From: Oscillospiraceae bacterium
GTDB lineage: Bacteria; Bacillota; Clostridia; Oscillospirales; Oscillospiraceae
DNA length: 15,977 nucleotides
Assembly: GCA_902802215.1 (NCBI GenBank)
Contig: CADCLH010000074.1
Coordinates: 1-15,977 of the forward strand
Reading direction: 5' to 3'
Made by a program: the position numbers and the translations under genes. Under the pieces are notes generated by a model. It did not search any database. It saw only the letters and a list, made by a program, of their open reading frames with translations, and was not told where the DNA came from. Positions within the stretch are counted from its first letter, which is position 1, and each line of letters opens with the position of its first letter. This document shows, piece by piece, positions 7,251 through 13,993 of the stretch.

Positions 7251-8600
7251 ATGTTCAACAGTGAGTATCTCAACCGTGTATACGCCGAGGTCGAACGCCG
7301 CGACGCCGGCGAGCCCGAGTTCCTGCAGGCCGTGCGCGAGGTGTTCGAGTCTCTCGAGCTCGTGGTCGACAAGCACCCCGAGTGGGAGAAGGCCGGTCTG
7401 CTCGAGCGCTTTGTCGAGCCCGAGCGCGTGGTCGAGTTCCGCGTCCCCTGGGTGGACGACGAGGGGAAGACGAGAGTCAACCGCGGCTTCCGCGTCCAGT
7501 ACAACAGCGCCATCGGCCCCTACAAGGGCGGCCTGCGCTTCCATCCCTCGGTGAACCTCTCCATCATGAAATTCCTGGGCTTCGAGCAGGTGCTCAAAAA
7601 CTCCCTGACGACGCTCCCCATGGGCGGCGGCAAGGGCGGCAGCGACTTTGACCCCAAGGGCAAGTCCGACGGTGAGGTCATGCGCTTCTGCCAGAGCTTC
7701 ATGACCGAGCTCTACCGCCACATCGGCCAGTTCACCGACGTGCCCGCCGGCGATATCGGCGTCGGCGCGCGGGAGGTCGGCTTCCTCTTCGGCCAGTACA
7801 AGCGCATCGTCAACCGCTTCGACGGCGGCGTGCTCACCGGCAAAGGGCTCAGCTTCGGCGGCTCCCTGGCCCGCACCCAGGCCACCGGTTACGGCCTGTG
7901 CTACTTCTCCGCCGAGGCGCTGCACTATCTGCGAAACGACAGCTATGAGGGCAAGACCGTCATCGTCTCCGGCTCCGGCAACGTGGCGCAGTACTGCGCC
8001 GAGAAGGTCACCCAGCTCGGCGGCAAGGTCGTCGCCATGTCCGACTCCAAGGGCTATGTCTACGACCCGAAGGGCATCGACCTTCCCAAGCTCTTCGACA
8101 TCAAGCAGAAGCGCAGGGCCCGCATCTCCGTCTACGCCGACGAGGTCCCCGGTTCCGAATATGTCGAGGGCTGCAAGAACATCTGGAAGGTCAAGTGCGA
8201 CATCGCCCACCCCTGCGCCAGCCAGAACGAGATGGACGCGGAGGGCGCCCAGGCCCTGATCGACAATGGCTGCATGGCCGTCTTCGAGGGCGCGAACATG
8301 CCGCTGACCCCCGAGGCCATCGCCCTTGTTCAGAAGAACGGACTTCTCTACAGCCCCGGCAAGGCCTCCAACGCGGGCGGCGTCGCCACCTCGGGTCTGG
8401 AGATGAGCCAGAACTCCATCCGCATGAGCTGGAGCTTCGACGAGGTCGACGAGAAGCTGCACGGCATCATGAGAAGCATCTACAAGGCCTGCTACGACGC
8501 CTCCGTGGAGTGCGGCAAGCCGGGCGATCTGATGCTCGGCGCGAATGTTGCGGGCTTCCTCAAGGTCGCCGAGGCCATGATGGCCCAGGGCGTCGTCTGA
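7251..8600 (+). CDS. gdhA: Glutamate dehydrogenase, hexameric NADP-type
   Basis: It interconverts 2-oxoglutarate plus ammonia and glutamate; cytoplasmic hexamer. The 449 residues are normal for the bacterial small-subunit family. Substrate-site residues sit where the family has them: Lys92 in YKGGLRFHPS, Lys128 in MGGGKGGSDFDPKG and catalytic Asp168 in PAGDIGVG. The C-terminal Rossmann domain has GSGNV at 241-245, and NAGGVATSGLEMSQNS near the C terminus. The sequence most resembles NADP-preferring, assimilating enzymes of clostridia, though cofactor cannot be proved here. The ATG follows AAAGGAGG at good distance. It is a single-gene unit with its own promoter and a strong terminator. Being next to a NAD synthetase that may depend on free ammonia is suggestive but not proof of a link. 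Confidence 0.97.
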   Translation: MFNSEYLNRVYAEVERRDAGEPEFLQAVREVFESLELVVDKHPEWEKAGLLERFVEPERVVEFRVPWVDDEGKTRVNRGFRVQYNSAIGPYKGGLRFHPSVNLSIMKFLGFEQVLKNSLTTLPMGGGKGGSDFDPKGKSDGEVMRFCQSFMTELYRHIGQFTDVPAGDIGVGAREVGFLFGQYKRIVNRFDGGVLTGKGLSFGGSLARTQATGYGLCYFSAEALHYLRNDSYEGKTVIVSGSGNVAQYCAEKVTQLGGKVVAMSDSKGYVYDPKGIDLPKLFDIKQKRRARISVYADEVPGSEYVEGCKNIWKVKCDIAHPCASQNEMDAEGAQALIDNGCMAVFEGANMPLTPEAIALVQKNGLLYSPGKASNAGGVATSGLEMSQNSIRMSWSFDEVDEKLHGIMRSIYKACYDASVECGKPGDLMLGANVAGFLKVAEAMMAQGVV

Positions 8601-8619
8601 GCCCGCTTCCCTCTCAACG

Positions 8620-8653
8620 AAAAAGGCTTTCCCGTTTTCGGGAAAGCCTTTTT
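8620..8653. terminator. Bidirectional intrinsic terminator
   Basis: A perfect stem AAAAAGGCTTTCCCG / CGGGAAAGCCTTTTT with a TTTT loop. T runs occur at the 3' side on either strand, so it ends both gdhA (plus) and the convergent DUF378 gene (minus). Confidence 0.93.
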
Positions 8654-8658
8654 CAATG

Positions 8659-8871
8659 TTACATCTCCTCGTCGGTGATGGCGTCGCTGCGGAACAGCAG
8701 ACTCACACACCACAGGGCCGAGAGGCCCACCAGCGTGTAGACGACGCGGCTGACGGTCGCGGTCTGGCCGCCGAAGAGCCACGCCACCAGGTCAAAACGA
8801 AACAGGCCGACGCTGCCCCAGTTGATACCGCCGATGATCGTCAGCACCAGCGCGATGCGATCCATAAGCAT
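8659..8871 (-). CDS. DUF378 family small membrane protein
   Basis: A 70-residue protein of unknown function. It has the family core MDRIALVLTIIGGINWGSVG (residues 3-22) as the first membrane helix, then FDLVAWLFGG, SRVVYTLVGLSALW as the second helix (about 41-58), and a short acidic tail ending DEEM. The ATG at 8869-8871 has AGGAG nine bases upstream; a second ATG two codons later is the alternative. A longer reading frame beginning at 8979 contains the ribosome site itself and is not credible. It is a lone gene, convergent with gdhA and sharing its terminator. DUF378 proteins are widespread in Firmicutes; no role is assigned. Confidence 0.9.
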   Translation of the reverse strand: MLMDRIALVLTIIGGINWGSVGLFRFDLVAWLFGGQTATVSRVVYTLVGLSALWCVSLLFRSDAITDEEM

Positions 8872-8996
8872 GTTGCCTTGCTCCTCTCTCAAAAGAAGTT
8901 TCCCTGCCAGTATGCCCGAAAGCGGACGGATTATTCCCGCCCGGAAAAAGTTTTTGCCGTTCGACAAAACTAGTCCCAATGCGGCTTTTCTCGCTC

Positions 8997-9025
8997 TTTA
9001 CAAGGCGCTGCGCCTGTGCTATCTT
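8997..9025 (+). promoter_or_regulatory. Promoter with no protein gene behind it
   Basis: TTTACA (8997-9002), 17-base spacer, TATCTT (9020-9025) preceded by TGC, an extended -10. The predicted start is near 9032. No open reading frame with a ribosome site follows before the terminator at 9099-9131, so the product may be a small RNA. Confidence 0.55.
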
Positions 9026-9031
9026 TTAGGC

Positions 9032-9131
9032 ACAGCTTATCCAATTGGCCTTCGGAAGGAAGGCCGCGGCTCATATCTTTATCCCACAACCCTGTCTTTG
9101 CGGTCCGGTCTCCGGACCGCACCTTTTTTAT
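9032..9131 (+). ncRNA. Candidate small RNA of about 100 nucleotides
   Basis: Bounded by an extended -10 promoter and an intrinsic terminator in the right order and orientation. Inside, GGCCTTC (9047-9053) and GAAGGCC (9058-9064) form a 7-bp hairpin with a GGAAG loop, followed by a mostly unpaired pyrimidine- and A-rich stretch before the terminator stem. It contains no ATG. It does not match SRP RNA, 6S RNA, tmRNA or RNase P as far as can be judged by eye. It could be a trans-acting regulator. Expression is unproven. Confidence 0.4.
9099..9131 (+). terminator. Intrinsic terminator of the candidate small RNA
   Basis: A perfect 10-bp stem TGCGGTCCGG (9099-9108) / CCGGACCGCA (9112-9121) with a TCT loop, followed by CCTTTTTTATTT on the plus strand only. 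There is no T run on the other strand, which fixes the direction. Confidence 0.8.
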
Positions 9132-9174
9132 TTCGCATCGGAGGGCGTTTCATGGAAACGCCCTCCGATGCGAA
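9132..9174. repeat. Perfect 20-bp inverted repeat with three-base loop
   Basis: Arms at 9132-9151 and 9155-9174 are exact reverse complements (arm begins TTCGCATCGG and ends GGCGTTTC), separated by ATG. It follows directly on the T run of the preceding terminator and has no strong T run of its own. It could be a very stable RNA hairpin, a protein-binding palindrome or a dispersed palindromic element. Confidence 0.8.
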
Positions 9175-9177
9175 TTT

Positions 9178-9232
9178 CTCGCACTGATCGCGCTCGGCTT
9201 GCGGGGGGAACGCCTCGCTTGGTCGGTGCGAG
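9178..9232 (+). other. Long-range stem in the gene-free stretch
   Basis: CTCGCACTGA (9178-9187) pairs with TCGGTGCGAG (9223-9232) over 10 bp including one wobble, enclosing a 35-base loop. It lies between the palindrome and the second terminator and may be part of a structured transcript. In GC-rich DNA such stems also arise by chance. Confidence 0.35.
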
Positions 9233-9256
9233 GGCTCGCGCAGCTCGCCTCAGGGT

Positions 9257-9294
9257 GTGATTGCCGCGGCAAAGCTGCGGCAATCACGTTTTTT
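9257..9294 (+). terminator. Second intrinsic terminator in the gene-free stretch
   Basis: GTGATTGCCGCGGC (9257-9270) pairs with GCTGCGGCAATCAC (9274-9287), 14 bp with one wobble and an AAA loop, followed by GTTTTTT. It is plus-strand directed and lies just ahead of the flavoprotein promoter. No protein gene ends before it, so it must stop read-through or a second RNA. Confidence 0.85.
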
Positions 9295-9318
9295 ACCGCT
9301 ATTTCCTGAAAAAATGAC

Positions 9319-9347
9319 TTGTCAGGGGCGGGGATGTGTGAGATAAT
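9319..9347 (+). promoter_or_regulatory. Promoter of the flavoprotein-traX pair
   Basis: TTGTCA (9319-9324), 17-base spacer, GATAAT (9342-9347) preceded by TGA (extended -10). The gene starts 46 bases further on, after AAGGGTG. Confidence 0.7.
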
Positions 9348-9392
9348 AAGGGGTGTCAACAGTATTATGTAAATAATTCAAGGGTGAAAACC

Positions 9393-10730
9393 ATGAAAAT
9401 CCTGTTTGTCAACGGCTCGCCGCGGGGGCGCTTCAGCGTCACGCTCCAGACCTGTCGGTATCTGGAAAAGCGCTTTCCGGGCCACAGCTACGAATACCTC
9501 AACGTCGGCGCCGGGATCGAGAGCTTTGAGCGCGACATGAGCGCCGCTGCCTCCGCCTTCGCCCGCGCGGAGCTGGTGATCTTCGCCTATCCCGTCTACT
9601 CCTTCCTGGTCCCCTCGCAGCTGCACCGCTTTTTCGAGCTGATGCATGAGCATAAGCTCGCCGTGAAGAACCAGTACGTCACGCAGCTGACGACCTCGAA
9701 GCACTTCTTCGACGTGACGGCCCACCGCTTCGTGGAGGAGAACTGCCGCGATCTCGGCATGCGCTTCATCCGGGGTCTGTCCGCGGACATGGAGGATCTG
9801 CTCAGCGAGCGCGGGCAGAAGGAGGCGGACGCCTTCCTCGCCTATGCCGTGTACTGCGCGGAAAACGGGCTGTGGGAAAAGGGACCTGTCCCGGCTGAGA
9901 AGGAGCCGCCGGTCTACGCCTGCACGATCGAGCCGCAGAAGAAAAAGGACGGCTTCGACACCGTCATCGTCGGAGACCTCCGCGAGGGCGACGAGAGCCT
10001 GCGCTCGCTCATCAAGGACTTCGACGCGGCCTATCCCTACAAGACGCGCTTTGTGAATCTGGCGGACTTCCCGTTCAAGGGCGGCTGTCTCGGCTGCCTC
10101 AACTGCACGTTCAGCGGACACTGCGTCTACAGGGACGGCTTCGAGGACTTCCTGCGCGACAGCATCCTGAACGCCGACGCCGTGGTCTACGCCTTCACGC
10201 TGCGCGGCCACAGCATGGGCTCGCGCTTCAAGATGTTCGACGATCGCCGCTTCTGCAACGGGCACCGCACCCTGTCCGAGGGCAAGCCCGTCGCCTATCT
10301 CTGCCTCGGCGACTGCGGGGACGAGCACAACCTGACGACCGTGCTCGAGGCCCGCGCCCAGGTGGAGCACGCCTACCTCGCGGGCGTGGCCTCGGACGCG
10401 GAGAGCATACGCGACACCGCGGCGCGCATGGCCTGGGCGCTGGAGAACGCCTACGTCCCGCCGCGCAATTTCTACGGCGTGGGCGGCATGAAGATCTTCC
10501 GCGACCTCGTGTGGCTGATGCGCGGCATGATGCGCGAGGATCACCGCTTCTACCGCAAAAACGGGCTCTACGACTTCCCGCAGAAGCGCTGGCCGCGTAT
10601 GCTCGGCATCGGGCTGCTCGGCGCCGTCATGCGCAGCAAGCGCCTGCGCCGTCTGGTCGGCAAGAAGATGAACGACGGGATGCTCGCCCCCTATCAGGCC
10701 GTGATCGAGCGGACGGGAGGCAAGCCGTGA
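9393..10730 (+). CDS. Tandem flavodoxin-fold oxidoreductase with iron-sulfur flavoprotein motif
   Basis: A 445-residue cytoplasmic protein with two NADPH-dependent FMN reductase/flavodoxin-like domains. Domain 1 (about 1-150) opens with MKILFVNGSPRG, the phosphate loop for FMN, and has FAYPVYSFLVPSQLHRFFE. Domain 2 begins near 187 (DTVIVGD) and contains Cys232, 235, 238 and 244, spaced Cx2Cx2Cx5C, matching the compact [4Fe-4S] motif of iron-sulfur flavoproteins (Isf, Cx2Cx2Cx4-7C) at the same depth in the domain. The C-terminal 80 residues are basic with a short hydrophobic stretch (MLGIGLLGAVM). The ATG at 9393 is favoured over an in-frame GTG at 9384 because AAGGGTG then serves as ribosome site. 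It overlaps the next gene by GTGA, so the two are translationally coupled. Electron-transfer or reductase activity is inferred; the substrate is unknown. Confidence 0.85.
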   Translation: MKILFVNGSPRGRFSVTLQTCRYLEKRFPGHSYEYLNVGAGIESFERDMSAAASAFARAELVIFAYPVYSFLVPSQLHRFFELMHEHKLAVKNQYVTQLTTSKHFFDVTAHRFVEENCRDLGMRFIRGLSADMEDLLSERGQKEADAFLAYAVYCAENGLWEKGPVPAEKEPPVYACTIEPQKKKDGFDTVIVGDLREGDESLRSLIKDFDAAYPYKTRFVNLADFPFKGGCLGCLNCTFSGHCVYRDGFEDFLRDSILNADAVVYAFTLRGHSMGSRFKMFDDRRFCNGHRTLSEGKPVAYLCLGDCGDEHNLTTVLEARAQVEHAYLAGVASDAESIRDTAARMAWALENAYVPPRNFYGVGGMKIFRDLVWLMRGMMREDHRFYRKNGLYDFPQKRWPRMLGIGLLGAVMRSKRLRRLVGKKMNDGMLAPYQAVIERTGGKP

Positions 10731-11596
10731 GCGCCTGCGTCCTCAAGCTCATCGCCGCGGCGGCCATGCTCTGCGACCATGTCGCCGTCACGCTCTATCC
10801 GCTGTGGCTAGGCAGGGCCGGCTACGAGCTCCTGCGCGGCGTCGGGCGCGTGGCCTTCCCGATCTACGCCTTTTTCATCGCCGTCGGCTATGACAAGACC
10901 TCGAACGTGCGCCGCTATCTGACGCGGCTGACCGCTCTGGCCCTGATCTCGCAGGTCCCCTTCGTGCTGGTTTTCAAACGCAGCGTCTTCTCGCCGGGCA
11001 GTCCTCTGACCGTCTCGCTGACCGTGGCCTGGCCGCTCGCCCTCGTACTGATCGCCTTCGTCGCGGCCGTCTGGCTGCTGACCGTGCGGCGGGACGGGAG
11101 CGTGCTGCTGCCGGTGCTCGCGCTGCTTCTGGGCGTGACGGAGCTCAAGGCCGCGGGCATCACGCTGCTGACCACGGAGCTCAACGTGTTCTACACGCTG
11201 GCCCTGGGCCTTGCCTGCGTGAGCGTCCTCGACCGCGCGCTCAAGCCCGAGCGCGATCTCCGCGCCCTGCTTCCGCAGGCGGCCGCCGTCGTGGCCTGCT
11301 TCCTGCTCATCCGCGACACCGCCGACTACCGCTATCTCGGCGCGGCCCTGATCGTCTGCTTCTGGGCGGGCAAGGACCAGCGCCTGAGCCAGCTTCTGCT
11401 GCTGGTGATGTGGGCGGCCATCGAGTATCTGCTCGGCGGCATGCAGATCGTGAACTTCCTTTGCGCGTGCCTGTCGGCGGCGCTGCTGTTCTTCTACAAC
11501 GGCGAGCGCGGGAAGGACCTGCGGCGCTTCTTCTACTGGTTCTACCCCGTCCATCTGGCCGTGCTCGGCGTGCTGAGCCTGCTGATCTCGGCGTGA
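10727..11596 (+). CDS. TraX-family membrane protein
   Basis: A 289-residue polytopic membrane protein of the TraX family, named after the F-plasmid pilin acetylase but common in Firmicute chromosomes with unknown substrate. The diagnostic start is seen: LKLIAAAAMLCDHVAVTLYP, then LRGVGRVAFPIYAFFIAVGY with YLTRLTALALISQVPF, followed by about six more hydrophobic segments to the C terminus (YWFYPVHLAVLGVLSLL). The GTG start at 10727 overlaps the stop of the flavoprotein gene as GTGA and has GGGAGG just upstream; a longer frame from 10511 would lie inside the upstream gene in a shadow frame. There are no conjugation genes nearby, so a role in acetylating a cell-surface molecule is an inference only. 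Confidence 0.87.
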   Translation: MSACVLKLIAAAAMLCDHVAVTLYPLWLGRAGYELLRGVGRVAFPIYAFFIAVGYDKTSNVRRYLTRLTALALISQVPFVLVFKRSVFSPGSPLTVSLTVAWPLALVLIAFVAAVWLLTVRRDGSVLLPVLALLLGVTELKAAGITLLTTELNVFYTLALGLACVSVLDRALKPERDLRALLPQAAAVVACFLLIRDTADYRYLGAALIVCFWAGKDQRLSQLLLLVMWAAIEYLLGGMQIVNFLCACLSAALLFFYNGERGKDLRRFFYWFYPVHLAVLGVLSLLISA

Positions 11597-11611
11597 TTCC
11601 GTGAATGCATG

Positions 11612-11645
11612 AATCCCTCCGTTTGTATGAACGGAGGGATTTTTC
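11612..11645 (+). terminator. Intrinsic terminator after traX-like gene
   Basis: AATCCCTCCGTT (11612-11623) pairs perfectly with AACGGAGGGATT (11630-11641), six-base loop, followed by TTTC. It starts 15 bases after the stop codon. Confidence 0.9.
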
Positions 11646-11674
11646 TTGCTTTATTTGGGATTCTTTTGTATGAT
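11646..11674 (+). promoter_or_regulatory. Promoter of the FAD oxidoreductase gene
   Basis: TTGCTT (11646-11651), 17-base spacer, TATGAT (11669-11674). It sits immediately after the terminator, giving the oxidoreductase its own transcript. The ribosome site is GGAGGG, eight bases before the ATG. Confidence 0.6.
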
Positions 11675-11716
11675 GGAGTTACGAAAACAAACTATTTGAA
11701 ATCGGAGGGACTCGTC

Positions 11717-12940
11717 ATGGCGCTGCACATCGTCGCGGAGGCGAACCGCTGCCTCAACTGTAAAAATCCCCGCTGCCAGCAGGGCTGTCCGGTCCATACG
11801 CCCATCCCCATGATCATCCAGATGTTCAAGGAGGGGCGGCTGATGGAGGCGGGACAGAAGCTCTTTGAGAACAACCCCATGTCCGCCGTCTGCGCCATCG
11901 TCTGCAACCACGAAAAGCAGTGCGCGGGCAGCTGCATCCGCGGAATCAAGGATACCCCGGTCCACTTCTCCAGCATCGAGGCCTATATCTCCGACATGTA
12001 CCTCGACCGCATGACGGTGGAGCGCCCCGCGAAAAAGGACAAAAAAGCGGCGGTCATCGGCTGCGGCCCCGCGGGCATGACCGTGGCGATCAAGTTGGCG
12101 CAGGCGGGCTACCCCGTGACGGTCTTTGAGTGGAAGGGCAAGATCGGCGGCCTGCTCCAGTACGGCATCCCGGAATTTCGCCTGCCCAAGAGCTTCCTCG
12201 ACCGCTATCAGGCCCGCATGGAGGAGATGGGCATCACCATCCGTACCAACACCACGATCGGCTCGGTCCTGATGATCGACGAGCTGATCCGCGACGGCTA
12301 TTCCAGCATCTTCATCGGAACCGGCGCGGAGAAGCCGCGCACCCTCGGATTGCAGGGCGAGAGCCTCGGCAACGTGCTCTTCGGCCTCAACTATCTGGCC
12401 AACCCCAGAGGCCATAAGCTCGGCGACACGGTCGCCATCATCGGCATGGGCAACGCCGCCATGGACGTGGCCCGCACCGCGCTGAGAAACGGCTCGCGCC
12501 ATGTGACGCTCTACGCGCGCAGCAAGAACGTCACCGCCTCCTCCAGCGAGATCGCCTACGCGGAGCTCGACGGGGCCGAGTTCGTCTTCGGGATGCAGAT
12601 CGAGAAGATCACCGACGAGGGCCCGGTCTTCAAGAAGGCCGTCTTCGACGAGAACGACAGGATCGTCGGCTATGAGGACGAGCCCGTGCAGATCCACGCC
12701 GACTCCACCGTCATCTCCATCAGCCAGGTGCCGCGCGCCAAGCTGGTGCGCACCACGGACGGCCTCGACGCGGGCGAGCGCGGGACGCTCACGGTGGACG
12801 AGAACTACATGACCACCCGCCCCGGGGTCTTCGCCGCGGGCGACGTGGTGACCGGCGCCAAGACCGTGGTCCACGCGGTCGACGGCGCGAAGCAGGCCGC
12901 CGCGGCCATGATCCGCTACATGGAGGCGCAGGCCGACTGA
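11717..12940 (+). CDS. FAD- and iron-sulfur-dependent NAD(P) oxidoreductase (GltD/NfnB-like)
   Basis: A 407-residue protein like the small subunit of glutamate synthase and NfnB. The N-terminal Fer4_20-type domain has Cys12, 15, 20 and 24 (CxxCx4Cx3CP) and Cys59, 63, 69 and 73, enough for two [4Fe-4S] clusters. FAD binding follows with VIGCGPAG (about 113-120) and IGGLLQYGIPEFRLPK; NAD(P) binding with GMGNAAMD (243-250); and the FAD-closing FAAGDVVTGAKTVVHAVDGAKQAA near 370-395. Family members hand electrons between NAD(P)H, FAD and a partner subunit. No glutamate synthase large subunit or NfnA is adjacent, so its partner is unknown. The start at 11717 fits the ribosome site; an in-frame ATG at 11609 lies in the preceding terminator. 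It is slightly shorter than true GltD (about 470-480). Confidence 0.9.
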   Translation: MALHIVAEANRCLNCKNPRCQQGCPVHTPIPMIIQMFKEGRLMEAGQKLFENNPMSAVCAIVCNHEKQCAGSCIRGIKDTPVHFSSIEAYISDMYLDRMTVERPAKKDKKAAVIGCGPAGMTVAIKLAQAGYPVTVFEWKGKIGGLLQYGIPEFRLPKSFLDRYQARMEEMGITIRTNTTIGSVLMIDELIRDGYSSIFIGTGAEKPRTLGLQGESLGNVLFGLNYLANPRGHKLGDTVAIIGMGNAAMDVARTALRNGSRHVTLYARSKNVTASSSEIAYAELDGAEFVFGMQIEKITDEGPVFKKAVFDENDRIVGYEDEPVQIHADSTVISISQVPRAKLVRTTDGLDAGERGTLTVDENYMTTRPGVFAAGDVVTGAKTVVHAVDGAKQAAAAMIRYMEAQAD

Positions 12941-12954
12941 CCGCCCGAACCCGT

Positions 12955-12991
12955 ATCCAGCCCGCCGGACGATTTGTCCGGCGGGCTGGAT
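12955..12991. terminator. Long GC hairpin after the oxidoreductase gene
   Basis: A perfect 16-bp stem ATCCAGCCCGCCGGAC (12955-12970) / GTCCGGCGGGCTGGAT (12976-12991) with a GATTT loop, 14 bases after the stop. No T tract follows (CGTTACG), so it is either a non-canonical terminator or an mRNA 3'-end stabiliser. Confidence 0.65.
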
Positions 12992-13024
12992 CGTTACGCG
13001 AAACCCACCGCAAAAGCGGGTAGA

Positions 13025-13054
13025 TTGTTTTCGGTACAAGTGTTATAGTAAAAT
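13025..13054 (+). promoter_or_regulatory. Promoter of the sensor GGDEF-EAL gene
   Basis: TTGTTT (13025-13030) and TAAAAT (13049-13054) are 18 bases apart; an overlapping TGTTATAGT (13041-13049) is an alternative extended -10. The leader is about 90 bases and contains a hairpin, TTCCCGC/GCGGGAA with AAA loop (13073-13089). A related-looking CCGC-AAAA-GCGG stem (13009-13020) lies just before the promoter. Confidence 0.5.
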
Positions 13055-13150
13055 TTAACAGTAACGTCGTTTTTCCCGCAAAGCGGGAATCCATTACGCA
13101 GATAATACGTCCCCCGCCGGATACAGATCAAGAAAGGCAGGACCGCCGCC

Positions 13151-13993
13151 ATGAAACGCCGACTACCGATGCGTGCCCCTTTGTTCTCTCCGCGCACGAA
13201 AAGGATCCTGACCCTGGCGCTGTGCCTCGTGATCGTGCTGAGCCTCGCGCTGCCTCTCGGCGCATCCGCGCAGAAGGCGGAGCCCAAGACCGTGCGCGTC
13301 GGCTGGTATGAGTCGGCCTTCCACCGGACGGACCCGTTCGGGCGGCGCTCGGGCTACGGCTACGAGTACCAGCAGCGCATCGCCACCTACACCGGGTGGA
13401 AGTACGAGTATGTCGAGGGCAGCTGGTCGGAGCTGCTGGAAAAGCTGATCGCCGGGGAGATCGACCTGCTCAGCGACGTGTCCTATACCGAGGAGCGCGC
13501 GAAGAAGATCCTCTATTCCGCCGAGGCCATGGGCTCGGAGGGCTACCACGTCTTCATCGCGCCGGACAATACCGAGATCCGCCCGGACGATTTCTCCACC
13601 CTGAACGGCAAGCGGGTCGGCGTCAACAAGAACAGCATTCAGGAGCAGCTCTTCATCTCCTGGGCGGACAGCCACAACGTCTCCCCGGAGATCGTGGAAT
13701 CCACGGAGAAAACGCCGGTGCTGCTAGAAATGCTCGCAAACGGCGAGTTCGACGCGCTCGTGACCCTGGACACCTACGGCAACACCGCCGATGTGGTGCC
13801 GGTGTGCAAGGTCGGCTTCGCCTACTCCTACTTCGGCGTGAACAAAAACCGCCCCGATCTCAAGCGGGAGCTGGACGTCGCCATGAACCGCATCTTCGAG
13901 GACAACCGCGATTTCAACCAGCAGCTGACGGAAAAGTTCAACAAGGGCAGCGCCGTCAACAGCTTTCTCCCGGCACCCTGCTGGACTTCCTGA
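13151..13993 (+). CDS. Sensor GGDEF-EAL protein, N-terminal part: secreted solute-binding domain
   Basis: The first 280 codons of a signalling protein before the frame breaks. A basic N terminus and hydrophobic core (about 17-38) end in ASAQ, a good signal peptidase site after residue 40, so the domain lies outside the membrane. Residues about 47-268 are an SBP_bac_3-type periplasmic-binding fold (VRVGWYES..., GEIDLLSDVSYTEERA, GKRVGVNKNS, LANGEFDALVTLDTYG, YSYFGVNKNRPDLKRELD), the kind that binds amino acids or similar ligands. The true protein should run on in another frame from about 13972; as read here it ends with eight unrelated residues and TGA at 13991-13993. ATG 13151 is used, with AGGA about 12 bases upstream; ATG 13169 is an alternative. 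Confidence 0.8.
   Translation: MKRRLPMRAPLFSPRTKRILTLALCLVIVLSLALPLGASAQKAEPKTVRVGWYESAFHRTDPFGRRSGYGYEYQQRIATYTGWKYEYVEGSWSELLEKLIAGEIDLLSDVSYTEERAKKILYSAEAMGSEGYHVFIAPDNTEIRPDDFSTLNGKRVGVNKNSIQEQLFISWADSHNVSPEIVESTEKTPVLLEMLANGEFDALVTLDTYGNTADVVPVCKVGFAYSYFGVNKNRPDLKRELDVAMNRIFEDNRDFNQQLTEKFNKGSAVNSFLPAPCWTS
13961..13974 (+). other. Frame break / deletion site in the GGDEF-EAL gene
   Basis: Frame 1 reads sensibly to about SFL (13961-13969) and then turns into noise ending at 13993. Frame 3 reads sensibly from GGC at 13972 (GTLLDFLSF). Both halves are high quality, so a loss of DNA with a frame change, not gradual decay, is indicated. The size of the loss is inferred from the domain family. 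Confidence 0.75.

Larger units (their letters stand above)
8872..9392. other. About 520-base stretch with no convincing protein gene
   Basis: Short open frames here have no ribosome sites, unlikely composition, and run through hairpins. The stretch holds, in order, the unassigned upstream region of the DUF378 gene, a plus-strand promoter (8997-9025), a terminator hairpin (9099-9131), a perfect palindrome (9132-9174), a 10-bp long-range stem (9178-9232), a second terminator (9257-9294) and the promoter of the flavoprotein gene (9319-9347). All these are listed separately. Confidence 0.75.

Noticed and set aside
9041..9070. Possible SRP RNA (GGAAGGAAG resembles the SRP core)
   Set aside because: The paired asymmetric-loop sequence (GUCAGG...AGCAGCC) is absent; the bases form a simple GGCCTTC/GAAGGCC hairpin instead.
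9016..9309. Short plus-strand open frames in the gene-free stretch
   Set aside because: They read through two terminator hairpins and a palindrome, have no ribosome site, and resemble no protein.
10511..10726. Longer start for the TraX-like protein
   Set aside because: The extra 72 residues lie within the flavoprotein gene in another frame; the GTG at 10727 has a ribosome site and begins at the family N terminus.
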